Positions 41,601 through 51,219 of a stretch of DNA of 64,000 nucleotides are shown one piece after another. The notes under the pieces were generated by a model. It did no database searches, was not told where the DNA came from, and saw only the letters and a program-made list of their open reading frames with translations. Position 1 is the stretch's first letter. The number at the start of each line of letters is the position of its first letter. Origin of the DNA: Candidatus Omnitrophota bacterium (GTDB lineage: Bacteria > Hinthialibacterota > Hinthialibacteria > OLB16); NCBI GenBank assembly GCA_020632575.1, contig JACKFH010000009.1, positions 1-64,000 of the forward strand. Direction: 5' to 3'. The position numbers and the translations under genes are program-made.

Positions 41601-42593
41601 ATGAAATCAGTTGTTCACCCCCTATCCGGTCGGGAGATTCCCGAGTATGCCACGGGCGTTTTCGTTCCGGTTTTCACCCCCGCTCTCCAAGGCGGCGCCA
41701 TGGATCCCAAGGGTCTGGCCAATTACATCCAGTGGCTTGGAAAGGACGACAGCGTCACCTCCCTGTTTGTCCGTTGCGGATCGGGGCGTATGTACGATTA
41801 CTCCTTCGAGGAGGTCAAAGCGGCCATCGATATCGGCCAGGAGAACAACCAGGGAAAGAAATACGTTTTCTATGGAACCTTCGGAGAATTTTCCGGAAAG
41901 GTCGATGAGCGTCCCGACCCCGGCAAGTTCATCGATCAGACCCTCGAACTCAGCAAGTACGCCGAGGAGAAGGGGGCGGATGGAATCGTTCTTCTCGTTC
42001 CCTGGGCGCTTGTCCCGAAAGGGGATGAGACCATCGAGGACCTGCAAGTGCGCTACTACCTTCAGGTCGCCGACTCGGTCAATTGCCCGGTCTTTATCTA
42101 CAACACCCCGGGGATGCCCGAGGGATACAAATTGACCCCTTCAGTCGCCGCGCGCATCAAACACCACCCGAATATCGCGGGAGCCAAGATCTCCACCGCC
42201 GACATGGCATGGGTTTCCGAATTGGAACTGGAAATCCAGGACAGCCGTTTTGTGTTGGTCTCCGGCCACGAGGGATGCTACCTCCAATGGCTGCTAACCG
42301 GCGCTCTCGGGGTGATCGGCCAGGGGTGCAATGTCTACACCTCGGCCATTCGCGCCATTCTGGAGGCGTTTCTCGAGGGGGACTATGGCAAGGCGCGCGC
42401 GATTCAGTTCGATGTCATCCGAATGCTCAGCTGCTTCGCGGGGTATGGAAACAGCATTCCCGGTTTGGCCTATCTGAAATCCAAGGGGTTGGACATCCAG
42501 CCTTGGGATAAATCCGGCCTGCCTCTTACAACCGAGGCGGACATCCGCCCGGTCGTCGAGGGAATCGACAAGATCTTGGTCAACTACGCCTGA
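41601..42593 (+). CDS. DapA/NanA-family class I aldolase
   Basis: A (beta/alpha)8 aldolase of the dihydrodipicolinate synthase/N-acetylneuraminate lyase family (330 aa). The catalytic Tyr is in IYNTPG (about residue 162) and the Schiff-base Lys in AGAKIST (about 195). The usual G-T/S-T motif is altered (RCGSGRMYDYSFEE). Length exceeds true DapA (about 290-300 aa) and no lysine gene is nearby, so I would not call it dapA; related enzymes act on keto-deoxy sugars or other 2-oxo acids. A GAGGAG lies about 10 bases before the ATG. Monocistronic after a terminator. Confidence 0.85.
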   Translation: MKSVVHPLSGREIPEYATGVFVPVFTPALQGGAMDPKGLANYIQWLGKDDSVTSLFVRCGSGRMYDYSFEEVKAAIDIGQENNQGKKYVFYGTFGEFSGKVDERPDPGKFIDQTLELSKYAEEKGADGIVLLVPWALVPKGDETIEDLQVRYYLQVADSVNCPVFIYNTPGMPEGYKLTPSVAARIKHHPNIAGAKISTADMAWVSELELEIQDSRFVLVSGHEGCYLQWLLTGALGVIGQGCNVYTSAIRAILEAFLEGDYGKARAIQFDVIRMLSCFAGYGNSIPGLAYLKSKGLDIQPWDKSGLPLTTEADIRPVVEGIDKILVNYA

Positions 42594-42636
42594 TTGGATT
42601 TTACTCCGCTTAGGGATCGGCGTGTGTGACGACCGA

Positions 42637-44241
42637 TTAGTACGTGTCTCTTGGAAATAGCACCACGGGCACGGTCTGGAGAATGATTTTGATGTCGGTC
42701 AGCAGCGACCAGTTCTCCATGTAGGCGATATCGAGCAGCACCATTTCCTCGAAACTGATCGAGTTGCGGCCGCTCACCTGCCAAACTCCGGTGATGCCGG
42801 GTTTGACCGAGAGCCGGGGCATGTGGTGCTCACGGTACATGGCCACCTCGTAGGGGACCGGAGGTCTCGGTCCGACAATGCTCATCTCCCCGCGGATCAC
42901 ATTGAAGATTTGCGGGAGTTCGTCGATGCTGTACTTCCGGATGAACTTTCCAATCCGGGTGATTCGCGGGTCGTCGGCTTCCTTGAAGATCTTCTTGCCG
43001 GTCTGTTCGTCCACCTTCCCCTCGCCGAATTGAATCACCTGCTTCATGAATTCTTCGTGCCGTTTGTGATCGACATCGGTCCGCATGGACCGGAATTTGA
43101 AGAAGGGAAACGGTCGGAAATCCAACCCCATTCGAGTCTGCTTAAAGATTGCCGGTCCCTTTGAATCGATCTTGATCCAAATGGCGATGACAAGCATTGG
43201 GATTGCCAACAGGACAAGGGCCGAGAGGGCGACAGTCAGATCCAATACTCGCTTCATCGCGCCATTCGCTCCACGTAAGGGATCGACAAAGATCTCCAAC
43301 AAGGGAACGTTGCTTAACCGAGTGATGTCCACCTTCTTGGGCCGAAGCCCGAGTAGATCCGGAACCGCTTTGAATTGGACGTCCCATCCCGAGTTCATCA
43401 CCACTGGGAAGAGTTCTTTTTGAGTGATTTTGCTCGAGGCGAAAAACACCTCTTGCGCGCCTGTTTCGGCGATCAGACCGGGGAGCGTCGCCAAGTGTTT
43501 TTCAAGATCCGGGTCCCCGCCGTCGGCGTCGACCACATGGACGATCCGGTAACCAAGCACCGGATTGTTCCGGATCTCGTCGTGAATCATTTCCGCCTGT
43601 TTGCCACGCCCCACCAGAATGACCGGGGCTAGGTTATGTCCGGCTCTCCGCGCCCCTTTTTGCGCGGTTCGGAATAGCGCGCGGGAGCCAATACATCCGG
43701 CCATGCAGATCATCCAGTCCACTGGAAAGACCCGGCGGCTGGTTAGCAACTGGGTCTCCCCGCGACCGCCACCCAAGGAAAAGGCGACCACGATCAGAAG
43801 GATCGAACCGATGGTCACCCCCCGGAAGGTCTCGATCGCGTCCTCAAGGAGAGAAATCTCCCCGCGGATGCGGTAGAGCTGCAGACGGCTCATCACGAGA
43901 AATCGAATGATTGGGAGCGGAATCAAAATCCCGGTGACGTAGGGATAAAAATCGTTCCACATCGGGGTGGGCATTCCCTTCCAGATGAAGCTCTGCCCCG
44001 TGGAGGCGGGCGGATTGAAATTGAAACCAGCAAACCAGTGGATGTCGCCGGGCCCGAAGGTCTCGTGGATGAGGGCGAACGCGAGGACAAAACTGAAAAC
44101 GAAGATAATCAAATCGGTCAAAACGAGCAGATAGGAAGCCGCAATGCTTAACGAGGTGTGGGCGGTTGCCCGAATGGGCTCCGTCGGGACACGGGATTCT
44201 TCGTTCATTTCCAAGACCTTCTCATGTATGCCTTCGCTCAT
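42637..44241 (-). CDS. Polyprenyl-phosphate sugar-1-phosphate transferase (WbaP/WcaJ type)
   Basis: Starts exopolysaccharide or O-antigen synthesis by moving a sugar phosphate onto undecaprenyl phosphate. The N-terminal part has about four to five transmembrane helices and a CoA-binding-like domain (about 190-300, VILVGRGKQAEMIHDEI). The C-terminal catalytic domain (about 330-534) has MKRVLDLTVALSALVLLAIP, FKQTRMGLDFRPFPFFKFRSMRTD, KYSIDELPQIFNVIRGEMSIVGPRP and GITGVWQVSGRNS. A second enzyme of this family lies at 56.7 kb. It stands alone here. Confidence 0.92.
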   Translation of the reverse strand: MSEGIHEKVLEMNEESRVPTEPIRATAHTSLSIAASYLLVLTDLIIFVFSFVLAFALIHETFGPGDIHWFAGFNFNPPASTGQSFIWKGMPTPMWNDFYPYVTGILIPLPIIRFLVMSRLQLYRIRGEISLLEDAIETFRGVTIGSILLIVVAFSLGGGRGETQLLTSRRVFPVDWMICMAGCIGSRALFRTAQKGARRAGHNLAPVILVGRGKQAEMIHDEIRNNPVLGYRIVHVVDADGGDPDLEKHLATLPGLIAETGAQEVFFASSKITQKELFPVVMNSGWDVQFKAVPDLLGLRPKKVDITRLSNVPLLEIFVDPLRGANGAMKRVLDLTVALSALVLLAIPMLVIAIWIKIDSKGPAIFKQTRMGLDFRPFPFFKFRSMRTDVDHKRHEEFMKQVIQFGEGKVDEQTGKKIFKEADDPRITRIGKFIRKYSIDELPQIFNVIRGEMSIVGPRPPVPYEVAMYREHHMPRLSVKPGITGVWQVSGRNSISFEEMVLLDIAYMENWSLLTDIKIILQTVPVVLFPRDTY

Positions 44242-44575
44242 TTATCGACAAGACCTCGGTGACCCCTAAGTGAGTCTTTTAAGTAAATTATATCAAATAA
44301 AATTGATAAGCCAAGTGGATCAGGTATTTTTTTTTGACTCCATTCAATTGGAGCCTGCAGGTAGTTTATCAATTCCTTGGTTTGGATGCATAACATTATG
44401 ATTCAGAATTCACTAGAAAATGAAGGTGGGTCGATTGAGGTCAAGCGTGTCCGAATCGGGGAAATCCCTGTCAAATTATCCCGCAGGCGCCTAGGACAAG
44501 CCAGCCTATAGGAAGCCTCGACCCGGGGTAGACACTGTCAAAGGCATCGCCTATCCTTCCGGGCTTCGATTCGGT
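44242..44575. other. AT-rich intergenic region
   Basis: Contains the divergent upstream regions of the sugar transferase and tRNA-Lys. A small hairpin, CTCCA-TTCAAT-TGGAG, lies near 44338-44353, preceded by a T-tract. A 37-codon frame (44398-44511) exists without a ribosome-binding site; I do not call it a gene. Confidence 0.5.
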
Positions 44576-44650
44576 GGGCGGTTAGCTCAATGGTAGAGCA
44601 GCGGCCTTTTAAGCCGTTGGTTCTGAGTTCGAGTCTCAGACCGCCCACCA
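44576..44650 (+). tRNA. tRNA-Lys (anticodon TTT)
   Basis: Complete cloverleaf of 75 bases with encoded CCA. Acceptor GGGCGGT/ACCGCCC, D-arm GCTC/GAGC, anticodon loop CTTTTAA (anticodon TTT), T-arm CTGAG/CTCAG with loop TTCGAGT, discriminator A and then CCA. Confidence 0.97.
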
Positions 44651-44815
44651 TTCATTTTCCTTCATTTCCCCAAGTGACGCCCACAAGACAAAAAAAAGAG
44701 AAATATTTCGAATCAAACGCCCGATTCTGTGGTAATCTCAACGATAATATCGAGCAGGAACCGCAATACCGGACCGGCTGAGTCCCGCCAAAACCTTGTG
44801 GGAGGTTTATTGACC

Positions 44816-45610
44816 ATGCCAAAATTCCAAATCGAAGTGCGTAGTTCTATTCCGAAAAACAATGGAGGAAACTTTTTTTCCAAGTTGATAAAGCGGTTTA
44901 GATTGCCAGTCAACTCATCTCAAAACGGTTTTACCTTAATCGAACTGTTAATTGTGATCGCCATTATCCTTATCCTCATCGCCATCGCCCTGCCCAACTT
45001 TCTCGAGGCGCAAATTCGCGCCAAGGCGACAAAAGCCCGAGCCGATTTACGTGGCATCGGCCAAGCCCTGGAAGCTTACTACCTCGATTTCCATTACTAT
45101 CCTGGCGAGTCCGAGTCCACTTGGGCCGAGCATACCGCGATCACCGAGGACGGTCTGAAACGGATCACCACTCCGATTGCGTACATTGCCGAGATTCCGG
45201 AGGATCCATTTCCCGCCCACCATCAAGCGAGCTATGGCCCGGGCGAACTCAGGAAATATTACGGAGGCGGGTGTACGACCAACGATCTTCCCGCGGCAGT
45301 TGCCAACGCTGGCCCCATCTACCTGACTTGGAGCCGAGGTCCCAGCCAAAACGGGGCGATCCCCGCCACGCATGTGAATGTCGACCCCTATGGTGGCGAG
45401 ATTGTTTCATACAGCCCCACAAACGGAACGAAGAGTGGCGGAACGATCCATCATTTTCACGGGGAGGGCGCTTGGTGGGGCCTCAAAACGGGCGGCAACG
45501 GCGGGAACTATTGTTACAGGCATAAACTGAAAATGCCGGAGCTCCGTGTCGGCCTCATGGTGGACAAGATCGTCTATATCGGCCAGAGACCTCCGAACGC
45601 TTTCCAATAG
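44816..45610 (+). CDS. Type II/IV pseudopilin (type IV prepilin-like)
   Basis: From the ATG at 44816 (GGGAGG ten bases upstream) the protein has 264 aa. The prepilin site is NG-FTLIELLIVIAIILILI around residues 38-60, cut after Gly by the prepilin peptidase and N-methylated on Phe. After the helix (PNFLEAQIRAKATKARADLRGIGQALEAYYLD) comes a G-type pseudopilin-like globular domain of about 190 residues with a Gly-rich stretch. Such single pseudopilins with the FLEAQIRAK pattern are abundant in uncultured phyla, where many copies replace each other; a secretion or pilus function is likely but the partner machinery is not in the window. Confidence 0.88.
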   Translation: MPKFQIEVRSSIPKNNGGNFFSKLIKRFRLPVNSSQNGFTLIELLIVIAIILILIAIALPNFLEAQIRAKATKARADLRGIGQALEAYYLDFHYYPGESESTWAEHTAITEDGLKRITTPIAYIAEIPEDPFPAHHQASYGPGELRKYYGGGCTTNDLPAAVANAGPIYLTWSRGPSQNGAIPATHVNVDPYGGEIVSYSPTNGTKSGGTIHHFHGEGAWWGLKTGGNGGNYCYRHKLKMPELRVGLMVDKIVYIGQRPPNAFQ

Positions 45611-45826
45611 TTTAAAGCAATTTGAATCCAAGGGCGGCGGTCCCGAGACGATCCTTGGGCCTGTGGTCTTTTTTATGCCTTTCCTCTCTCTCATCGCCGG
45701 AGGCCGGACATCTCAAAACCCCTCATCCAGCCGTTGTCCTCGCCTTACCGTTTCGGGGAGCCAAACCTCCCCCTTGCCACCATCGAGGTCCCGCGCCTAA
45801 CCTCGGATCGCCTTGAAGGTTCCTGA

Positions 45827-47200
45827 ATGACTGTGATGGAGACGAAAACCATGAACCAGATTCAAATAAAAATACCGATCCTCCTCGGCATCCTGGCGCT
45901 TCTCCTTTTTGTTTCGGCGCCCGCGCCGGCCCAACCACCCAACATCCTCTTTATCGTTTCCGACGACCAGGGATGGAACGATATCGGCTACCACAATGAC
46001 GACCTCCGGACGCCGAACCTTGACCAACTTGCCGAGACCGGAGTCCGGCTCGAACACCACTATGTCCAACCCCAATGCACCCCGACCCGTGTCGCCCTGA
46101 TGACCGGAAGATATCCCAGTCGGTTCGGACCTCACTGCACCACCGCCTCCAACGATCAATCCTATCCGATCGGGACTCCAACCCTCGCCTCGTTGCTTCA
46201 ATCGGCGGGGTACGACACCGGCCTCTTTGGCAAGTGGCACATGGGGTCCAAACCCGAATGGGGGCCCAACCATTACGGCTTCGATTTCAGTTATGGCTCT
46301 CTAGCCGGCGCGGTCGGGATGTACGACCACCGCTACCGCCTCAACACTCCTTACGCCCAAACCTGGCATCGCAACCATGAGTTCATCGAGGAGGTCGGCC
46401 ACGCCACCGATCTGGTCACTCAAGAGGCTGTCGCATGGATTGAAAAAGACCGAGACAAACCCTTCTTCGCCTATGTCCCATTTCACTCTGTTCACACCCC
46501 GTTGGTCGAGGAGTTGAAATGGATCGCGATGAACAATCACATCGACCATCCGGATCGTCGCCTCTACGCAGCAGCGCTCTCCCACCTCGACTGGGCAGTG
46601 GGGCAGTTGGTCGAGGCGGTGGACCGGATCGGCCAAAGAGAGAACACTCTGATCATCTTCACCTCCGATAACGGAGGAATGGCGGATCATTACCGAGGGG
46701 GCAATTATCCTCCGCCGGACACCCCGCTCAACAAATTTGCCTCGAACGATCCCCTTAAGGGTTGGAAGGGGCAGGTCTATGAAGGCGGCATGAGAGTCCC
46801 TGCGTGGGTGAACTGGAAAGGGAGACTTGGATCCGGGCTCTGTGACTCGCCGATGCATGCGGTCGATTGGCTCCCCACGTTGGCCCCGATATCTGGGTAC
46901 GAGATCGATGATGGAATGTCGTTCGACGGTATCGATGTTTGGCCGCTCATCACTGGTGAAGACGACAATCCATCCGAACGAATCCTCTATTGGGTCTGGG
47001 GAAAGGGCCGAGACACGGAGCGGGTCGCCCTCCGGAAAGGTCCTTGGAAACTTCTCCGGGATGGAGCCCACGGCGATTGGGAACTTTATAATCTTGACAC
47101 CGATCCCAATGAGACCGCTGATCTGGTCAAAAACCGGCCGGACTTGTTACAATCCTTGAAATCCACTCTGGAAGAGGAAATTTCGAAGGACGCTCATTGA
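45827..47200 (+). CDS. S1-family arylsulfatase, second copy
   Basis: A secreted sulfatase with signal peptide (QIKIPILLGILALLLFVSAPAPAQ), metal-binding NILFIVSDDQGWNDIGY, and the formylglycine motif C-T-P-T-R in QPQCTPTRVALMTGRYPSR, then GKWHMG and SDNGG. The start is uncertain: ATG at 45827 (GAAGG upstream), 45836 or 45851 (GGAG nine bases upstream); the last gives the most normal signal peptide. The sequence is closer to arylsulfatase B-like enzymes than the copy at 3853. Substrate unknown. It follows a pseudopilin with no operon link evident. Confidence 0.93.
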   Translation: MTVMETKTMNQIQIKIPILLGILALLLFVSAPAPAQPPNILFIVSDDQGWNDIGYHNDDLRTPNLDQLAETGVRLEHHYVQPQCTPTRVALMTGRYPSRFGPHCTTASNDQSYPIGTPTLASLLQSAGYDTGLFGKWHMGSKPEWGPNHYGFDFSYGSLAGAVGMYDHRYRLNTPYAQTWHRNHEFIEEVGHATDLVTQEAVAWIEKDRDKPFFAYVPFHSVHTPLVEELKWIAMNNHIDHPDRRLYAAALSHLDWAVGQLVEAVDRIGQRENTLIIFTSDNGGMADHYRGGNYPPPDTPLNKFASNDPLKGWKGQVYEGGMRVPAWVNWKGRLGSGLCDSPMHAVDWLPTLAPISGYEIDDGMSFDGIDVWPLITGEDDNPSERILYWVWGKGRDTERVALRKGPWKLLRDGAHGDWELYNLDTDPNETADLVKNRPDLLQSLKSTLEEEISKDAH

Positions 47201-47282
47201 CTGCTCGCATGACTTCCTTGGGCTCTGATTTGGAAGAAAAGGGTTTGGAACCGGCTGCGTCCGAATTCTGGGAAAATCGATT

Positions 47283-49937
47283 GTGGCTTCCGGCAACCTC
47301 CTATTTTTTTCACAGAACCTAACGACTCTCGCGCTGTGCTTCATCTCGGGACTCTTTTTCTATGCGGGTATCGGCCAGTTCCTGGTGGCTGTTCGAAGAA
47401 AATTTCATCCCACTCATCTGACTTTTTCTCTGGCTTGTTTTCTCTTCGGGCTCAGCGAGATCGCGACCATTGGAACTTACAAAGCAATTCACGCCTCCGA
47501 TTTCACATTCTGGCTCAAGACCGAGGCCGAACTGTCATTCCTTTGGACCATCCTCTTCACTTGGTTCATCACCTTCTACACTGGGATCTCGAATCGGTGG
47601 CTTCCACTCGGAGTCTCTGTGATATACGGAATTTTCTTGTTCCTCGACCTCGTTTCGCCAACCGGAATCTGGTTCGCGAAAATCCATCCGATCGATCCCT
47701 ACCTTCTCCCTTGGGGCGAAAGCCTCTTTTCCATCGATTGGGAGGTTCATCCATGGACGCGATATCTCGACATTGTCTCTCTCTGTTTTCCGTTCTACCT
47801 GATTTACGCGCTCTATCATCGGTTCTGGGTGGAGGGCCACCGGATCAACTCGCTCTTCGTTTTCGCGATCCTTATCGCAGCCGCGACCTATTTTCATGAC
47901 TCCATCTATCGGTCCTTCGGTCCGCTCGATCTGACTTCCTTCGGGTTCGTGCCCCTTATCCTTGTGATGGGATTTGACCTTTCGAGGGAACTCGGGACCG
48001 CGGATGAACGATACCGGTCATTTATTCAAAACAGTTCGGAGGGGATTTATCGAATCGATTTCAAGAAGCCTGTCCCCACCCATTTACCGATCGAGGACCA
48101 GGTCGAGTCCATCATGAACGAGGCCTATTTTTTCGACTGCAACAATCTCTACGCATCCTTCTACGGTTTTGGGTCTCGGGATGAAATTATCGGCCAACCG
48201 GCTGCTTGCGTTCGGAAAAACCCGGAGGAAGTTCGAGAGGCTTTCACCGCCTGGGTTCTTTCCGGCTATAAGTCGAACCAAAACGAAGGGTGGATTCAGA
48301 CCGCGAGGAACGGCCATCGCTGGCTCCTCGATTCGAACACCGGCATTGTCGAAAAAGGACGGGTGACGCGCATTTGGGGAGTGCAACTCGACGTCACAGA
48401 GCGCAAACGAGTCGAGGAGGAGATTCGCCGGAAAGATGAGTATTTCCGAACCCTCATTGAAAATTCCCCCGACGTTATCGCGGTTATTGAGAAAGATGGA
48501 ACCGTCGTCTATTGCAGTCCCTCAGCCAAGAAGGTTTTGGGTGTCGAGCCCGATTCCTATTTGGGGAAGATGTTTTCCGAACGAATCCACCCGGAGGATC
48601 AACGTGTGGTGCGAGAGGGGTTCGCTCGGGTGATGGGCGAATTGGGACGAATGGAGTCGGTGGAGGTCCGCAACCAACACGCCGACGGGTCCTGGCGAGT
48701 CATTGAGGGTGTCGGAAAAAGCATCCTGGGACCTCAACAGGAAATTCAGTTGGTGATCAACTTTCATGATGTCACCCAACGCAGAGACCTCGAGGAGCAA
48801 CTCGCTCAATCCCAGAAAATGGAGGCCATCGGACAACTGGCGGGGGGAGTGGCGCACGATTTCAACAACATCTTGCAAGCCATACTGGGTAATGTCGAAT
48901 TGATGCTCGATGATGTGAAGTTCGAAAGCCCCATGCATTCCGATCTGACCGAAATAAAAATCGCGGCCGAACGAGCCACTTCGCTCACCCAACAACTCCT
49001 CGCTTTCGGGCGACGTCAGCTGATTCGCCCAACCCGGGTCGACCTGAACGAAGTGGTTTCGAGTTTGATGAGGATGATGCAACGGTTAATCGGGGAGAAC
49101 ATCTCAATTGAGATCGTCCCGGGCCACAACCTGGGGATGATCCACGCCGACCGAGGGCAAATCGAACAAGTCCTCACGAACTTATGCGTCAATGCTCGCG
49201 ACGCGATGCCCGCGGGCGGGACAATTTCCCTTCGGACCGAGAACGTGCGGATGGACGAGAAGACCGCGAGCGCCTCGGACGGAACGCCCATCGGGGATTG
49301 TGTTTGTCTCACCGTGAGGGACAACGGAATCGGTATGGAGTCCGAAGTTTTGGCGCAGATTTTCGAACCCTTTTTCACCACCAAAGAGGTCGGATCGGGG
49401 ACCGGGCTTGGCTTGGCGGTGGTCTATGGAATCGTTCGTCAGCACGGGGGATCGATTGTGGCGAGAAGCGAACCTGGGAAGGGGAGCGAGTTCACCCTCT
49501 ATTTTCCTCGATTCGAGGGAGTCGCTCGTCCGGTTGAGGTAGCTCCCCAAGTGGAACTATCAAGAGGGAGTGAAACGATTCTTGTCGCCGAGGACGACCG
49601 AGCGGTGCGCGAGATCGCGAGACGAATTCTCTCCAACCATGGTTATCGAGTTCTTGTCGCCGCGGATGGCTGTGAGGCCCTCGAACTTTTTCGATCGCAT
49701 CGAGAGGAAATCGACCTCCTGATGTTGGACATGGTTATGCCGACCCTGGGCGGTCGAGAGGTCTACGAGGAAATCCGAAACCAGGAACAATCCCAAGTCC
49801 CCTTCCTGTTCGCCACCGGCTACAGCGCCGATGGAGTCCACACCAATTTCGTCGTGGAGGACCGCCTCCAAGTCCTCCAGAAACCCTACACCCCGGAGAC
49901 TCTGCTCGCTAAGGTGAGGGAGGCTTTGTCCGCGTAG
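47283..49937 (+). CDS. Hybrid sensor histidine kinase with 7TM and PAS domains
   Basis: 884 aa, GTG start at 47283. Domain order: about seven transmembrane helices (1-235); PAS (about 240-375, SSEGIYRIDF...GSRDEIIGQPA); a second PAS with PAC (about 385-505, IENSPDVIAVIEKDG...HADGSWRVIEG); HisKA with His525 in GGVAHDFNN; HATPase (about 615-740: NLCVNARDAMPAGG, DNGIGMESE, FFTTKEVGSGTGLGL); and a C-terminal receiver with Asp816 (LLMLDMVMP) and Lys near LQKPYTP. It autophosphorylates and passes phosphate to its own receiver. The signal and the final response regulator are unknown; no regulator lies next to it. Confidence 0.92.
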   Translation: MASGNLLFFSQNLTTLALCFISGLFFYAGIGQFLVAVRRKFHPTHLTFSLACFLFGLSEIATIGTYKAIHASDFTFWLKTEAELSFLWTILFTWFITFYTGISNRWLPLGVSVIYGIFLFLDLVSPTGIWFAKIHPIDPYLLPWGESLFSIDWEVHPWTRYLDIVSLCFPFYLIYALYHRFWVEGHRINSLFVFAILIAAATYFHDSIYRSFGPLDLTSFGFVPLILVMGFDLSRELGTADERYRSFIQNSSEGIYRIDFKKPVPTHLPIEDQVESIMNEAYFFDCNNLYASFYGFGSRDEIIGQPAACVRKNPEEVREAFTAWVLSGYKSNQNEGWIQTARNGHRWLLDSNTGIVEKGRVTRIWGVQLDVTERKRVEEEIRRKDEYFRTLIENSPDVIAVIEKDGTVVYCSPSAKKVLGVEPDSYLGKMFSERIHPEDQRVVREGFARVMGELGRMESVEVRNQHADGSWRVIEGVGKSILGPQQEIQLVINFHDVTQRRDLEEQLAQSQKMEAIGQLAGGVAHDFNNILQAILGNVELMLDDVKFESPMHSDLTEIKIAAERATSLTQQLLAFGRRQLIRPTRVDLNEVVSSLMRMMQRLIGENISIEIVPGHNLGMIHADRGQIEQVLTNLCVNARDAMPAGGTISLRTENVRMDEKTASASDGTPIGDCVCLTVRDNGIGMESEVLAQIFEPFFTTKEVGSGTGLGLAVVYGIVRQHGGSIVARSEPGKGSEFTLYFPRFEGVARPVEVAPQVELSRGSETILVAEDDRAVREIARRILSNHGYRVLVAADGCEALELFRSHREEIDLLMLDMVMPTLGGREVYEEIRNQEQSQVPFLFATGYSADGVHTNFVVEDRLQVLQKPYTPETLLAKVREALSA

Positions 49938-50011
49938 CGAAGTCCCTTGGAGAGTGCATATTCCGATCCCGTCCTTTACATCACAGCCAAACCATTCAAG
50001 AATTTGACGCT

Positions 50012-51208
50012 ATGAACGATCAACCCGCGCGGTCTCAAGGGTTCAATGTGATGCTCACTCTGGCCTCCTTCGTCGTGGTGGTGGCGGGGATGAAGGCGGC
50101 CACCTCGATTTTGATTCCCTTTCTCCTCTCGGTCTTCATCGCCATTGTCAGCGGACCGGCCCTGTTTGGACTTAAACGGGTTGGGGTGCCCACTCCAATC
50201 GCTCTCCTTGTGGTCATCCTTGTGGTCATCCTGGTCGGCATTCTCGTGATTGGACTGGTGGGGAACTCCATCACCGATTTCACAAAGGCCCTTCCCGGAT
50301 ATCAGGAACGTCTCGAGGGGGTCGGAGTCAAGGTCATTGATTGGCTGAATGAAAATCTGAGCCGATTTGACATCGAGATTCCCACAATCCGAGACACGCC
50401 GGAGGCAAGCTCCGGTCTTCTGCCACCCGACACCTCGATTCTGGGCGCCGATGGCGCCGCCGACGACTTGAGTGAGGGGACTGTGGGGGGCGCCAAGAAT
50501 CCGTTCGACGCTGGGTTTGTCATGCGGCTCGTGGGCGGGATGCTATCGAGTTTGGGCGCCGTCCTCACCAACGCCTTTTTGATTCTTCTTACGGTTATTT
50601 TCATCCTGCTTGAAGCATCGAGTTTCCCAAAAAAACTGCGAGCCATTTTAAAAGACCCCGAAAAGTCCCTCGGGCAATACGATGTGTTCATCGAGAGCGT
50701 ACAAAAATACATGGCTCTGAAGACGGTCATCAGCGCCGCGACCGGCCTCGCGATCAGCATCGGCCTCATGATTATCGGAGTCGATTACGCCTTCTTGTGG
50801 GGATTGCTCGCGTTCTTCTTCAACTACGTTCCCAACATCGGCTCCATCATCGCCGCCGTTCCCCCCATCCTCTTGGCGTTCATTCAATTCGGAACCGATG
50901 AATCCATCCTTCCCGCCCAAGCGATCGGGACCGCGGTCCTCTTCCTGGTGGTCAACCTGACTGTCGGCAACGTGATCGAACCGAGGGTAATGGGGAAGGG
51001 AGTCGGTCTTTCGACCCTCGTGGTTTTCGTTTCCCTCGTTTTCTGGGGATGGGTGCTCGGCCCGGTGGGAATGTTGCTCTCCGTTCCACTGACCATGACC
51101 GTGAAGATCGCCCTGGGATCGAGCGAAAGCACCAAGTGGCTCGCCATTTTGCTTGACTCCGATGTGAGCGAGGAGCAGGCCGCCGAGGTCAAACTCATCG
51201 AGGTATAG
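50012..51208 (+). CDS. AI-2E family transporter (UPF0118)
   Basis: 398 aa with about eight transmembrane helices in the usual PF01594 pattern: an N-terminal helix pair, a hydrophilic loop (about 100-165), then the conserved C-terminal region with WGLLAFFFNYVPNIGSIIAAVPP and EPRVMGKGVGLSTLVVFVSLVFWGW. Members export autoinducer-2 or other small molecules or exchange ions, so the specific substrate is unknown. It converges on the exoprotein gene 11 bases further. Confidence 0.93.
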   Translation: MNDQPARSQGFNVMLTLASFVVVVAGMKAATSILIPFLLSVFIAIVSGPALFGLKRVGVPTPIALLVVILVVILVGILVIGLVGNSITDFTKALPGYQERLEGVGVKVIDWLNENLSRFDIEIPTIRDTPEASSGLLPPDTSILGADGAADDLSEGTVGGAKNPFDAGFVMRLVGGMLSSLGAVLTNAFLILLTVIFILLEASSFPKKLRAILKDPEKSLGQYDVFIESVQKYMALKTVISAATGLAISIGLMIIGVDYAFLWGLLAFFFNYVPNIGSIIAAVPPILLAFIQFGTDESILPAQAIGTAVLFLVVNLTVGNVIEPRVMGKGVGLSTLVVFVSLVFWGWVLGPVGMLLSVPLTMTVKIALGSSESTKWLAILLDSDVSEEQAAEVKLIEV

Positions 51209-51219
51209 TTCAGTCCAAC

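Noticed and set aside
44398..44511. 37-codon frame before tRNA-Lys
   Set aside because: No ribosome-binding site or recognisable family; could be chance.
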